From NCBI GenBank assembly GCA_028622995.1, contig JAJQJQ010000076.1:372001-436000 (forward strand): 64,000 bases of DNA. The letters are read 5' to 3'. Positions 45,496-59,300 of this stretch are shown here, piece by piece; positions within the stretch are counted from its first letter, which is position 1; the number at the start of each line of letters is the position of its first letter. The notes beneath the pieces were generated by a model. That model did not search any database. It was given only the letters and a program-made list of their open reading frames with translations, and was not told the origin of the DNA. Made by a program: the position numbers and the translations under genes. The DNA is from Panagrolaimus kolymaensis. Its lineage: Eukaryota > Nematoda > Chromadorea > Rhabditida > Panagrolaimidae.

Positions 45496-46849
45496 TTTAT
45501 TGTTTTTTAAAAATCAAAGAATTTCCTTTTATATGAATGCTTGAAAACAATTTTAGACGACCAAATGCTCAAAAAATCATTTTGACTACAGAAGGCTACA
45601 ATTCCCATTACAAATCAGCGTATTTTAAAGGTTTCGATTTGGAACTTGCAAGCAAAATTTGAATTTTAAAAGTATAAAGAGGATTACTCGTAAAACTAAT
45701 TTTTTTGATACGTATGCAATCCAAATTTGTGTTATTAATGCTGATCTTTGGTCTATTGCAACTTTTTTTAATGAGGATACGAAAAAAATGCGGAAACAAA
45801 TATTTTTCTATTTTTAGAAGTAAAATACAGGACAAGAGAGAAAGAGATACCAATAAATTCCATTTTAAACAAAATAATTATTTTTATAGTAAAAAAAGTT
45901 TACGAAAAAAACCTTCATAACTTTAAAACATTTTTCATTGACGTAAAATATTTCCTTAAAGTTTAGCAATGATGTCAAGAAAAAGTAACTAAAATTACTA
46001 CCCTGAACCCACAAATGACGATAAAAGAAGGTGTAAATTATAATTGCATAAAAACAATTGAATCTTTGCAGCTTTGCAACTTCGCAAAAAAATTGTAGTT
46101 TTATATAATTTTTTATGCAAAATAGTAGCAATTATCTATGTATTTCTCAACCTTTTGCAAATTTGGAGCAAGCTTTTAAATACTTTATTAGAATTATATG
46201 TAAGTGTCCTTTGTTTTTAAGTTTTTTAAGAAAATACTTTGAACTCACTGATTTTTTAAATGTAAAACTTCTTTTATTGAATTCTAGTAAAACCCAACTT
46301 AACTTTTCTAAGTGCGCAAACATCCAAATTTAAAACACCTGTTTATTTTTTCCTTCATACAAGGAAGGGGCATGTAATAATAACCGGGTATCAAATCAAA
46401 TATTTTCTTTTTGAAAAACATATTCCCAGTATAAAAATAAATTTTGCATAATGTTAAAATTTTCTTTTTTTAGATTTTTGCTTACTTTCTTCTTTTTTTT
46501 TACCTTCTATTTTTTGGCAGCAGCTGGGTGGTAACACCTTTTATTTGGTCACAAACTCCCATTAAATTTTTAATTTCGTGAGAAAATGGACTTTTTTTGC
46601 TTACCGTTTTCTTGAAACCACATTATATTTCTTTATTTTTAATAGTTAAATTTACAGCTTTGACATTATCGCACAATTTTGGCACTGTCTTCATTTATTA
46701 TTTTTATTGGGTTAAAAAAATTTGTTGTTGCTTTTTTTCTTCAATAATTTAATTTCCTGATAAAAGTCACTGAAAGAAAATTTTTTTTTGGAAAATTCTA
46801 GATAGAGTTTTTAAATTTCCGATTTATTGATTTCAATAAATAAAAAAAC
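45496..46849. other. Spacer upstream of Srd-type receptor
   Basis: 1.35 kb without convincing exons. Frames at 45705-45920 and 46115-46333 are short and lack splice support or recognisable content. Confidence 0.45.
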
Positions 46850-48270
46850 ATGTTTTTGGATGAGTTAATTTATTCAATAAATTGTTATATTTCGGGTGGC
46901 TCTTCCATGGTTCTTACGATACTTTTGATTTTGGCAATTATTTTTAAAACTCCAAAAGAAATGAAAAGTTATCGAGTATTTTTATTAAATATTAGTTTCA
47001 CGGATTTACTACTTTCTTTTGGAATGATTATGCTTCAACCAGTGCCGGCAAGCAGCGTCAAAGAGGTAAGCGACCTAAATATTTTTCCATTAGTAAAGTG
47101 GCGATTTTCAGGTTGAGCGGCCAGCAAATGATTCAGGTATTTCTTATGTCATCATGGGTCCTGCAGTTTATTTTATTCATCCAGCAAAAAATCATTTATT
47201 AACTAGTTTATTTCTTGGCACATTTCTTTATAGTGTTATGACACTTCCAATCTCATTTTTCTATCGTTACATTGCTGTTTGTCGGCCATATTGGGTTCAA
47301 GCATTTTTTAAAAAACAAGTTCTATTTTGTGTTTTTGCTGTTTTGGTAATTATTAGTTTATTAGCTGCATTTTTTATGTATGCTGGAGATATGCCTAAAT
47401 CAGGCCCGGCTGCGGAGGTTTGTAAAATAAACAAAATTTCGAAACAAATTGTTTATGCTTATGTTTTTCTTTTCTAGGTTGCATCTTGGTCAGAATATTA
47501 CAGCCATAAAGGTGACAGCGATGTCACACGTTTCGGAAATTTAATTCATATGAATTATATGGTTTTTTATATGTGCTATATCGCTTTAGCAGCAATAATA
47601 GTTGGCTATGGCTTACTTGTATTTTCAGCTTTAAAACTTTTTCAGTAAGTAATTTCTGGTAAAAATTTCCATATTTTTTATCTGTATTTTTAGTGTTCTC
47701 AAAAAGCATCAATCTACTGTTAGCAAAAAAACATTAGATTTACAAAAAGCTCTTGCAATGTCTTTAATCGTTCAAGTTAGTTTAAAACACCAAAACAAAA
47801 TATAAAGCAATTTTTAAACTTTGATTTATTTTCAAATTTTTTTAGTCGTGTGTGCCAATATTTTTTGTTGGTATCCCATTAATTGTAATAATTTCAACCA
47901 TCGCAACAGGAACCTATTCTCCATTAGTTAATTCAATTGCAATGCTAATATTTTCATATCAAATTTTATTATCACCTTTAATTTCATTTTATTTTGTTCG
48001 TCCTTATCGACGCATACTTTCACCAAAGTAAGTTAATTTAGTTTTAAAATTTTTTTTTGAAGTGCTTTTCAAGAAACCTAACCTTTCCTTACTAAACTTT
48101 AACAAAATTATAGGGGTTTAAAAAGTTTACTCAATTCTAAATTTTCGTCAAAACGAGTCCACAGCGAAATTGCTGTTATTCATATTAATGATCAAAAGCA
48201 TCAGCCTGACAATAATAATAATTTAATTAATAAACGTGGATCAAAAAGTACTAAAGTTGAAATTATTTGA
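46850..48270 (+). CDS. Nematode chemoreceptor, Srd-type seven-transmembrane
   Basis: Exons 46850-47065, 47112-47417, 47478-47644, 47694-47775, 47846-48027 and 48114-48270 encode 369 residues. Seven hydrophobic segments can be counted, starting with SMVLTILLILAIIF and YRVFLLNISFTDLLLSFGM. Srd-like wording is KTPKEMKSYRVFLLN, ISYVIMGPAVYF, FYRYIAVCRPYW and LLSPLISFYFVRPYRR at the seventh helix and C-tail. Serpentine receptors of this superfamily act in ciliated sensory neurons. No signal peptide is seen, as is usual. The assignment to Srd rather than Str/Srh rests on the first-loop and GPxxYF motifs and is moderate. The C-tail is polar and Asn/Lys-rich. It sits alone here, without tandem copies. 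Confidence 0.8.
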
Positions 48271-51200
48271 AATTAAATTACGTAGATGAAAACTTTGCCA
48301 GAAAAAAATTACTGTTTATGTTTGTATTTTCTCAAGCTACATGGTCTCTCTGGTATATCACAAGCTCATCGTATGGGGTTTTCCAAAAAATATATATGTA
48401 TAAACCCAACAATGTATTTTTTCTCACCCATTTATATTTTTCCTTAAAATAAAATTTTTTTTTTGCAAGTTATTATTGAAACAAAAATAAAAGACGATAG
48501 ATATTTGCTTCTTTGCAAAAAAGGGAAACCCTCCAAAAAATTTGCAAAAATAATAATAATTAAAGAATATTCTTTGTTGAAATTTTTTATTTTTAAGGGA
48601 TTTTTCTTTAAATAAAAGAAGAAACCTTTAAGAAAAAAAGAAGGATTGAGAAGGCTTACTTAATTCTTCTGGCATTTATCTTTATTTAATAACATTGGCT
48701 TTTCGTCTCCGTGACTTTTTTTAGATGTTATTTTGGTTTAATAAAAAAAACAAAGTAATTTTAAGACGTTTAACATTTGTTTTCTCTCGCTGACATTCAT
48801 CAGAGAAAATCTAAATCATGCTTCATGCAACTCCCAAAAGACATATCTTCTTATCTTCAACAACAAAAGAAAATTCCCCAAAATAAAAAAAAATGAGAAG
48901 GATAAAACGACAAAGGAACAAAAAAATGAATAAAATAATCAATTTGCTTAGTGTTAAAAACATTTTTGGAAATATGCCATTCTTTTTTTTTCTCATGAAA
49001 GCAACAACAAAACCCACACAAAACAAAAAATTTGGAGACCATACTTGAGTATTCTCTTAGCTTTGAAACTTTCAAAAAGTTGCCAGAAAAAAAGCTTTTT
49101 TTATTTATGTCTTCTTCTCTATTTTTCTGAAAATGAATAAAAAATCAGGAACTTTTTTTTGTTTTTTTCTTGTGAAAATAAGAAATAAATGAGAGAGAAG
49201 CAAGTAAAGAAAATAAAAAATAAAATATTCTTCCATAAAATATTTTTATTTTGATGTTCGTCGTCGTATTTTTTTCCAAAAAAAAGTTAGACATGCGATT
49301 TTTATTACTTTTTAAAGGATGTTTTTTCTCTGTGTCTTTGACGCAATAAAAAAAATTGTTTGTTTTTATATTGAACTTTCCAAAAAAAAGCTTTCTGGAA
49401 TTCGTTCGAAAAAAACTGCTAATATGAGTTTTCTATTAATTTAAAGTGAAAGAATTTTTCTGTTAATGCTAAAATTTTGAACAATCCCTATTACCGATAA
49501 TTAATGTTTATTTTTTTCTTTTATGTAATTCACTTTTGCACTTTGGACAAAAGCTTAAAGAAACTGTTTTTTCTTCGGCGAAGACTCAATAAAAAATTAA
49601 ATTTGAAACAACCAAAAAAGAAACAGGAAGTTATCCTTCTTAGAAAACTGACCGAATAAATTTATTAAAAAGTTTCCCATAACTTAATAATTAAAAAATG
49701 TTTTTTACAACTTTTTTAGTTTTTCGTCATTTTTTTATTTTAGAATTACTTTCATAGCTAGCAATAATTATAGATTACTTTTTTAAATTTTGTCCCTTAA
49801 ATTTTTATTTTTTTTATTTTAAGAAATAATCAAGGACGTCTAAAAAAGGGATTAAGAATAAAAGCCAAAATAAAAGCTTAACAACAACGAAAACGACGAC
49901 AACGACGAACGTCAATAACTTTGTTAGAAAATTCTATGCGTATTTGACTTTCTTTAAAAAAAGCAAATTAGCGGTTTACAAGTAACAAAAAAAACTAAAA
50001 TGCCCTGCCTTTTTTTGCATTTTTTTGTTGCAAAAAAAATAAGTAAAAGTTTGTTTTTGGGAATTAGGGTTTATTAAATTAAACAATTTCTTGCTTTAAA
50101 AAAATGCTAGACGCGAATCAGAAAAAAATTATGCATTTATCATTCCATAATGAAACTATTCCAATCGGATAATTTGTTTTAATTATTTTAAACTTTTACT
50201 TCCTTCCTTTTTTTCTCTCACTCTCATTACTAAAAAATTACTATGGTTGCCAAGCTAACTTTTTATTTCGCTTTGTTTTGTTAAATGGTACTTCTCTCTC
50301 GTAGCCTCTAAATTTTAATAGATTCTCTTCTGGGCAGAAAAAAAAAATTAAACATTTATGTGTTGTTTAAACCCTATTTGCATTATTTCCTTCATCATTT
50401 TTTTTTTATGTTTTTTGCTCTTTCTCTTTTTTTCTAATTCAAATGTCATTTTTTTGTTGTTGCCATTTTTAAAATAAAACTCAATTTAACTCATGTTTAT
50501 CTTTAATAATATTTATTATTATTATTTAGATTGAGATACCACCACTACCAACCATGAGAAGAATGTGACACCAACTAATTGCTCATATACATATGTAAAA
50601 TAAGCTTTTCACCATTTCTTTTTTTTTGTTGCTTTTTCTTCTTCGCGCCCCCTGTTTTTTTTTACTTTTAAAAAAGTTGTGGAGAGCTCTTTTCTAAAAA
50701 CCTAAAATGGAATAATTTCTTCTTATTTTTTGAAGAGTTGAGTTTTTTCAACAAAAATAAATTTTTTGAAGAAAAAACTTTCATATATATTTTCTGTGAT
50801 TTTTATATTTCTCTGAATTACTACCATAACAATATTATATATTTGCGTGTTAGAAAATACCAATTTTTTACTTACCAACCTTTTTTCTCTTTCAATTTTT
50901 GTGTTTATTTTTTTATTTAAAATACAATTTTTTAATTTTAAAATGCCAAATTATTAATAATTGCTTTCTTTCATTTTTCTAGGTTTATTCTTACAATCTT
51001 TTGTCCTTTAATATTAAAACACAAAAAGAAGAAAGCAGAAAATAAAAGGATATTAATCCTTTTCCATTAATAATTTTTTCTAATAAACTAAAGCTCCGCC
51101 TGAACTTGCAAAAAAAAGAAAAAGAATAAAGAAAAAGAAGAAGTATTATTATTTTTCCTTTATTCTCTATGGAGATTCAATAATTTCAAGCAACACCGAG

Positions 51201-51634
51201 TATAGAGTATTAGTTTTTAATAATAATGAAGAACGCAGGTATGCCTTTTTTTAAAGCTTTTAATGTCATTGAAAGGGCTTCCAAAAAGTGTCTTTTTTAT
51301 TTTTTTGTATTAAAAAAAAGAAAAAATGAAAAAATGAATTGAGAGAAAAGCCTTAATACATGCCATATTAAAAAAAATAAAGTAAAGAGATGTTGGTAGT
51401 CGATTGACGTGCCTTTATAGTAAGCAGCAGCTTTGAATACTGCGCATATGAAAAAAATGAAAAAGAAATAAAAAAGCGTGTTGTTTAAAAAACTTTGCTT
51501 CATTCTCACCTGCAAAAATTAATATTTAAATAATTTTATTTTAAATCATTTTTCTTCATAATTTTTTAAAAAACTTTGTTTACTTGTTTTTTTTCTTCTT
51601 CTAGGTAGTGATATAATTTTAATTATTTTTTATC
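48271..51634. other. Gene-poor region between the two receptor genes
   Basis: About 3.4 kb of homopolymer-rich DNA. A CTTCTTCTAG acceptor at 51594-51603 precedes the second receptor and may be a spliced-leader or 5' UTR splice site. No exon was recognised. Confidence 0.45.
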
Positions 51635-53282
51635 ATGCGATTTATTCCTGATTTTGTTATGGATCCTGAAAAACCAGAAAATGGTGGTGAGCAACAGCTA
51701 ATAACCAAAAATAATGTTGGCGGAGAATTTTCTGGTGATTATGAATGGAATGGCACTGATTATTATAATGGTGAATTTATTGAACAAGGTGAAGCCAGCC
51801 TTATCGCAATTTTATATCTTTCTTATATGCCTTTATGTTGCTTTGTGGGGTTAACAGGAAATTGCATGGTATTGATTTTAATTCGGTAAAAAAAACAACT
51901 TTATTAGTTTTTTTATTTTCAAACTATTTTTTTTAGTTCCAATAGAATCTTTCGGAAATTGCCTTCAAGTGCATATTTGTTGACGCTAGCAGTAATGAGC
52001 AGCCTTTTCTTACTTTCATTGTTGAGTTTTTGGATTGAACAGGTTTGAATTATTAAATTTAGACACCAAAGAATAAGAAAAAGACTCGACTATAATTATT
52101 TCGCTCTTCTTCTTTTTTTAGGGTTTTATCGGAAATGCTGACCAACATTCAGCTATTTTATGTAAATGTTCAACTTTCTTGGTGAGAAAAAAGGAAAAAT
52201 GTTTTTCATAATTGCCATGTTTTTTATTTTTTAGGCACATTTTTGTGATTTCTCAAGTGTATGGCTAATTGCATTAGTTGGATTTGAACGTTTGACCTTA
52301 CTTTATAAAGCTTCGTAAGTGCAAACAAAATTATTTAAAAAACCAAAGATTGTGTCTCAAAAGACTAATTTTTAATTTTTTTAGAAGTTTTCGAGTTCGT
52401 AGAACTGTGAGTAATGCTCAAAAACAAGTTGTTGTGGTATTAATTATTGCATTTCTCTGTAATTCATGGATATTATTCGTGGCTGAAATAAATCCTCAAG
52501 GTGGATGTGATATTAATCCTGATTATGAAGATGAATATAATCTTTTTTCACTTTTTGAAACCATTAGTTGTATGATTATTCCATCAATATTTATTGTATT
52601 TTCAAATATTTTTGTTGTTTTACGGTTGCGAGAACATTTAAAACAAATTCCAAGTTCTCCAACAGTTTCATTCAACACAGCTGATACTGTATACTCCACT
52701 GGACCAACGCAGACTATAAAATCAACAAAAGTTTCAAAGTACAAAATTTAATAAAAATACAATTTTTTTTGAGAACAATAAATATTTTTATAGAGCAAGC
52801 ATGACGAGACTTGGAAGCAGATTTTCTTTGACTCGAACCGAAATGCAAGAAGTTGCACGATGTAAACGACATTCGTTGAGATATGCAGATTTACAATTAA
52901 CGAGGAGTTTACTCATCGTCACCTCGGTTTTTATTTTGCTCAATATGCCGAATTATGCTTATCGAATTGCAATACAATTTTTAAATATTAGCGATCAGGT
53001 AAAAAAATCTTTTCTTGAATCAATTTCATCAAAAGTAAATTTTTAGTCAGAAATTATGCAACGTCTAAGTTTTGCCGCTCATATTTTACTTTATACTCAT
53101 CATGCAATTTTATTTTATTTGTATATATTTTATAGCCCCCAAATGAAAAAACGATTGGTTTGTATTTTTTCAAAGCAAAATAAAAAAAATATATAAAAAT
53201 TTAGGTACCAACAGCATTAAAATTATTGGAATGTTATTGCCTCAAACATGTTCATGATGATTCAGTTCATGCTGGAAATTAA
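51635..53282 (+). CDS. Rhodopsin-like (class A) GPCR, probably neuropeptide-type
   Basis: Exons 51635-51885, 51937-52042, 52122-52181, 52235-52314, 52385-52738, 52794-52998, 53047-53157 and 53205-53282 encode 414 residues. An acidic N-tail with NGT glycosylation site is followed by seven helices. Markers: GLTGNCMVLILI in TM1 (Asn1.50), LLTLAVMSSLF in TM2, LCKCST (TM3 Cys), GFERLTLLY in place of DRY, GGCDINP in the second loop, RSLLIVTSVFILLNMPNYAYR in TM6 and HHAILFYLYIFYSPQMKK in TM7. The TM7 NPxxY is altered. The general plan fits the nematode peptide-receptor group related to FMRFamide receptors; the ligand cannot be inferred. The C-tail has ECYC, a possible palmitoylation site. Confidence 0.82.
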
Positions 53283-53408
53283 TCGAAAAGGCTTAAAAAG
53301 GGTTATTATTTATTTAATTTATTTCTTGCATATCGATAATATTTAAATAAAAATTTTAAAAAACAATACGTTTTAACTTTTGCGAACAGACACTCTCAGA
53401 AAATTCTT

Positions 53409-54294
53409 CTAAAATGATCTATGATACAAAGGTTTAAAAATAAATTTAAGGAAAATATCGCTAGATTCTAATAAAGGTTTTTGAATTACTAATAAAATAA
53501 AGGTGTTAATTAAAATTCTACAAAAAAAAGGTCGCCAACGTTTTACATTAAATTTAATGCCTTTTCCATCATCTGTGATGTAAACATGAGAAGTGAAAGG
53601 AATCAATAAATTTCCTTTTTCAATTAGAAATTTTAATGATGATGAAGGCATTTTTGGTAAAGATTTTTCTCTAAATATTTCCCACCTTTTATATTGAACT
53701 CAAAACAATGTCTTACTCTCAACTTCATACTCGACAGAAATAAAAAAATTGATTACTTGGAATATGAACGTAAAATATAGTATAATCTTTGTCGCTCTCT
53801 TCATTATTAACCATAGTATATAACAAACTCCCTGTTTTGCTAAATAATAAACTACTTTTCAAATTACACGTTAACATTTGCTTCTAAAAAATAAACAAGA
53901 GATATAACAATTTTACATAAAAAATAGCAGTCACATCAGGAGCTTGAAGCTTTACTCTTTCATTAGCTTTAATCTTTTTTGCGCCGATTCCATCCATTTC
54001 AATATAACCTAAACTCTTTTTGAACTAAAGTTGTAACCACTAATACGCCCAAATAAATGCTCAACTAAAATATTAAAGCTATGAGGAAATTACATAAAAT
54101 AAAAGATATTTATTTTGACTTTTATCTCCATCAATATGGATTTGCTGAACAAATACATTATCACCAAAAACAATTCTGCGACGTTTTGTAATTTGATGAT
54201 TTTCATCAAACATATGTCACGATCCATTATTATTTTCTACAATAGCTGTAAAAAAATGCGTGAGATCTATCTTTGTTGTGGGGATGGAAGTCAT
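53409..54294 (-). pseudogene. Decayed protein gene of unknown family
   Basis: Read on the minus strand, a chain of protein-like segments appears: MTSIPTTKIDLTHFFTAI (from 54294), ITKRRRIVFGDNVFVQQI, then after a good 53-nt intron EHLFGRISGYNFSSKRV, GYIEMDGIGAKKIKANERV, NLKSSLLFSKTGSLLYTM and MPSSSLKFLIEKGNLLIP. Between them lie an in-frame TGA (54217-54219), at least two frame changes and a further stop. Introns keep GT/AG ends. The composition differs from chance AT-rich frames, so this looks like a recently inactivated gene, or a gene damaged by assembly errors. The family is not recognised. The protein seems rich in beta strands. Confidence 0.5.
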
Positions 54295-56281
54295 CTTGAT
54301 CTTCTTCCTTATTAAGTAAAATTGACAAGGAACAACAGTGAGCCATCATTGTTTTTAATTTTGTTTCAAAATTAATAATAAACAATTGTGGCAATATTGA
54401 CGCCTTCTTAATTTTTTCTTTTTCAAAGTCTATTTTATTAATTAAGAAAAATTTAAAATTTTTATTTTTACATACATTTGCACTGTATAATTTTAATTTA
54501 TAATGATTAATTAATGAAATAAAAAAATGTGTCCAACATCTAAAATTATCAAGTTTATTTTTTCGCCTGTCGTCAGCAGCTTGTTTCTTATTCTTCTTTT
54601 TTTCTTGTCAAAATTTGTTCGGCAAATTACATAGAAACATTTTTTTGAAGCGGAGAAGTGCAAGAAAACTAATGAAAAAATAAAAGATGTCTTCACTTTC
54701 GCAAAAGCTTTTTCAGAAAGTTAAGTGAAAAGCTCCTTTTTTTGTTTCGAATTTTTTTTTGCTACAAAAAATGGAAGCAAAAAGAATTTTCCATTGAAAC
54801 ACAAAAAATGTATTTTATTTATTAATAATCCTTCTTTTTTAATAAACGTAATTTTCTAACTGACGTTGTGCTGTTTCTTTACTTTGTTTGAGGTAAAAGA
54901 AAAGTATATTCTTATGTATTTAAATTGAAAATATATCCATAATAAGGAAGGGTAAAAAATAAAATGTTACGCAACAATTCTTTTTCTTCTTAAGTGAAAA
55001 GAAGACTACTGGGGACTACCAACAACAACAAAAAAAGAGTCTGTGACGTCTCCTTTTCTCGCGGTTGTTGAGCTGACTCTGCCGCCATTTTTCTTTTCTT
55101 CTTCTATTATTTGACTTCATAGAAATAAAATAAAAAAATACGAAGGAAAAGAGAGCCAAGCTCGCTTCACATTGGTGCCGTTGCTGCTGCTACTGCCAAT
55201 TCCGTTAGCCTTAGATAGACTTTTTAGAAGGAAGAAAAAAAAGATGCCTGACATATTTTTTTTTGGCATTTTTCCTTCTTTTTTTATTTTCGTGCTTTTA
55301 TTATGTTTTTTTTTGTTTCAAAAAAACTTTTAATTTCGTTAAAAACTTTTTTATTTGTTTCTGCTTTTTATCTGCCATTTTTATTTTTTTATTTAAGAGC
55401 GGAAAAAAAAGGAGAAAATTATCCTAAAATATTTAAACTTTTAAAGTTAAAATTTCTTTTTAATTTTTTTAAAAGTTGTTGCTTTTTTTCATCTTTTTTA
55501 AACAACGATCAAAAAGGAAATCTTTCTTTTTTTCTTCTAAAACGGAAAAAGAAAGAGAAGACAAACTAAGCTAGGCTTTCAGCGTCCTTGCAGTCAACTA
55601 AAAAAAAATTTTTTTCTTTCACGAATACAATGCAAGCAGCCAAAAATACCCATAAAGTCAAAAAAAAAAAAAAAAAATTAACAACAGCAAAAAAACATGC
55701 AACTCTTTCGGCGACAATTAACTAACTGGGCGTGAAAAAAAAATAAGCAAAGAAATAAAATTTTAAGCTAAAAAAAACTAAAATCTTTCGAATTTTAACA
55801 AGCTTCGTCCATTATCCACCCATTTGAATTCTTTGAATCTTCTCTTTTTTCAAACAAAGCTTTTGTTTTTTTCTTCTTTTTTATTTCTAAAAACTCCCTG
55901 ACTGCTTTTATAGAATTTTAATTTAACTTTTTTGTTTGAACAAAAACAAAACTAAAATAAATTATGCATCAACTAAAAAAGTCTATATACCATTCATTGC
56001 ATGCAACGTATGAATATTAAATAAGCCTTCTCTTTTTTTTCTTCTGCTCTTTTAGCTTTAAAAAATGTCTTTTTTTGTATATACATATATATCTATTAGT
56101 TAAATTTTTGCCGTCTAAACATGTGTTTTTTCTGAAGAAAAAAAAGTTTTTAAACAATTTTTTCCTGCATTTTTTTTTCACTTTTCTTTGTTTATTTATA
56201 AATTTGAAAATCTTGACCTCAAAAAAATTGTGTTTTTTCGTTTGTTGTGTTTAGTTCAAAATTTAAGTTTTTTAATTTTAG
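54295..56281. other. Gene-poor region upstream of the calmodulin-like gene
   Basis: About 2 kb of homopolymer-rich DNA including an A(18) tract at 55660-55677. A 5' exon of the calmodulin-like gene may lie here, since the exon at 56282 begins inside a codon after a TTTTAG acceptor. Confidence 0.45.
55660..55677 (+). repeat. A(18) homopolymer
   Basis: Longest single-base run noticed in the window; likely prone to length variation. Confidence 0.8.
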
Positions 56282-56306
56282 CAATACGGGTCTCTACCGT
56301 CAGATT

Positions 56307-59300
56307 ATGCGTTTCATCAGGCGGGCATCGTCGAGGAAACACCGTCGAAAACATGATCCATATACATTTTTTCCACCAAGCGTGATGCAACTTACTGAAC
56401 ACAGGTTTGTTTTTAGTCCTAACTTCCATCTTAAAGGGAGGGCATTCTGAAGCTAAATTGGCAAAAATTAACTATATTTTCCTTTTTTAAAATATACTTT
56501 TATTCAATTTTTAAAAAATAATTTAATTGGATCTAACATAATTTAAAAAAATGCTTCAGTAATTTGAAACTCTTATTGCATTCGAAGGAGTAACTACATT
56601 TTACTTAAACAAATTAGTCGATTTTTGCCTTAAATATAATTTCTCATATTACTGTTAAAATGATGACAAAAAAAATATGTAAAAAAAGAAGAAGATATTT
56701 TAACTTTTAAAAAATTTCTTAACTTCTTTCCATGACTTTTTTTAATCCTGTGCTTTCCATTTTTTCTTTCACAACTTTTAATTTTTTATTTCCATAAAAA
56801 AGAAAGAATTAAAAATAATTTTTTTCTTTTAATTTTTAGCTTTAAGCAATTTTTTTTGTTATAAGTAAGTACACAAAAAAAGAGAAATGAATAAAACATT
56901 TTGAGGAGTGCCAACAAAAATTTAAGATTCACAAAACTACCATTACCAACAACGAACTTGTGACACAGTGTTTTTTTGTTGTTTGTTTCTTCTTTCAACT
57001 TTCTTCGTAAAAAAATTAAGAATTAGAAGAAAAAAAGTTAAACACTTGAACTGATGACTGAAGCTTTGCTAAAATATCTATCTTTCTTTGTCCACAAACT
57101 CCTCAAGGCAGTATGCATATATTAAAAAAAAGAAAATTTTTTGTTGCTGGCATTTTTTTATTAACAAAATGAAGGAAGACGAGGGGGAGGAAAAAAACTT
57201 CACTCACTTAAAAAAAGTTTTTTTCTTTTTTTACGCGCAAATTTAACTTTCATCCATCCTTTTTTATTTTTCCTATCCCTTTTCGTTTGCTTTCGTCAGT
57301 CTTTTTTATTTTTTGTTTTAAATTATTTTTTGTTTTAACACTTGTTTATTTTTTGAAAAACACTTTTTAAGCAAATTTTCTTCTTCTGGATACAATGGAA
57401 TGAGTTTAGTTCTTTTTTTCTTTAAAGGCTCTTTAAAAAAATTCACATAAGCATAACTCACTTTTTTTTCTTCAGCTCTTCTCTTCATTTTGCGCACGGA
57501 TTAGATTATGCGTAGAAAAAAAAAGAATGAGAATTGAAATGTAAAGAAAGAGAAAAAATAAATTTACTGCTGTTAAAGAAAAATAAAACTGTACTAATAA
57601 TGTTGGTTGTAGTAGTAGATAGAAGCTTCTTCTCACACGGCACAAAAATAACAAAACAAGAAAACAACAAAAACTACAACTCAGCTCAGCTCGCTCAACT
57701 AACTTCCCATAAGGGGGCGCGAAGGGAAGTGCCCATTTTAATATTTTACTGATTGCTGCTAGTCAGTCTATACTACTCTTTTACTTATTTACTTCTCCTA
57801 CTACTATGTATTACTACTTACTATAACTGTGCGCAGAAGAGGTTTTAAAAAAAAGAGTAAAAAGGAGGAAAAAATTATTATTATTATTTCAACTATAGTT
57901 GTTTAGCATTTTTTGTTATTTGTTGCTAAGCTTTAAACCAACAACAAACAACTACAAGGTGGATTATTTATTTTGTTGTTGTTTCTGCTGTTTTCGTCGT
58001 TGTAGGAGACGTATGCCAATTCAATTATATGAAGATCATATTGATAAAAAACGTTTACGTAAAGCTGAAAGTCGACGAAGAATTCATCGAGGATTTCGAA
58101 GGTTAAAAGTTTTAACTTTTCTTACTTATTATCTTTTGTTAAAGAAAATTAATTGTATAATATTTATATATTCAGTAGCTCAAATTTTATTTCAATTCCT
58201 TCTCATATTTTTTTGACCTTCTTTTTTATCTAATCAACATTGGGGCTTCAGTGGGGGCGCAAGAATAAGAGAAGTAAGGAAGATGAGAATGGATAAAAAA
58301 AAAGCAATAATAAAATTGGCATCAATGAAAGAGACAACCATCACCAACAACGATGTCAACGACAAGTTCGCAATAAAAAAAGTTTTGTTTGCCTCGTGTT
58401 ACATGTTTCAATTTTGACGACGACAGATGTAAAATAAGAAGAATAAGGCTTTTTTTGTGGCTCGTAGATATTTTTTTCTTAAGTAAACCTTGAATTTTTT
58501 TCTAAGCTTTAGATCATATTTTTTTTTCAGTTTGTTTCTTCTCTTTCATATATCCATCCTCCTAGGTTTTTGTTGCATTCATGCTTTCTTTCTTTTTTCT
58601 ATTTCATTGTAATCTCAAGAAATTTTATGATTTGACTTCAAAAAACAAATAAAAGAATAAAAAGAGTAAAAAAAATTTTGTAAATTCATTTGACCCGCGT
58701 GTATCGTATTTTTTGCTTCCTCATTGTTGTCGTCGTCTGTCGAATTCTAGGATAATTTTTTTTTGTTATAAAAAAAGAAGAAGACAAAGAAGAATAAAAG
58801 TTTCATCTTCTTTTCTTTTTCCTTCCTCATTTTCTGTTCTCTGAGGTTTTTTTTGAAATTTGAATGAAGTTGTTATTTATTTTTTTGTGTTCATTTTTTG
58901 TCTTCTTCGTCTTTCTTTTTTTTAAACTTTGGCAGATTTTTTTGAAAGGTTTATATCAGTGTAGTTTAAAACATATTCCATAGGGAAATTTCCCACATTG
59001 TCTCACATAAGCAGGCGTCCAGCTCGTCTATCAAAAACATGAACAGCTTTCATTTATTCACCGTGGAAAAAATGGAAGAAATTCCAATTCCCTATCCACT
59101 TTAAAAAGTTTATATTTTTTGGTTCTTCTGCTATTCTTTAACCAGAAATCCTAAAAACTTCTATTTACCCTTGACTGCCAAGACACAAAAGAAAAAAAAA
59201 TTTGCTAATTTTTTCAGTTTGGTTGGTTTCATAAAAATAAAAGGCCCATTTAAAGAAAAATATAATAAAAAAGTTTAACGAAAAATGTTTTAAGTTTTTC

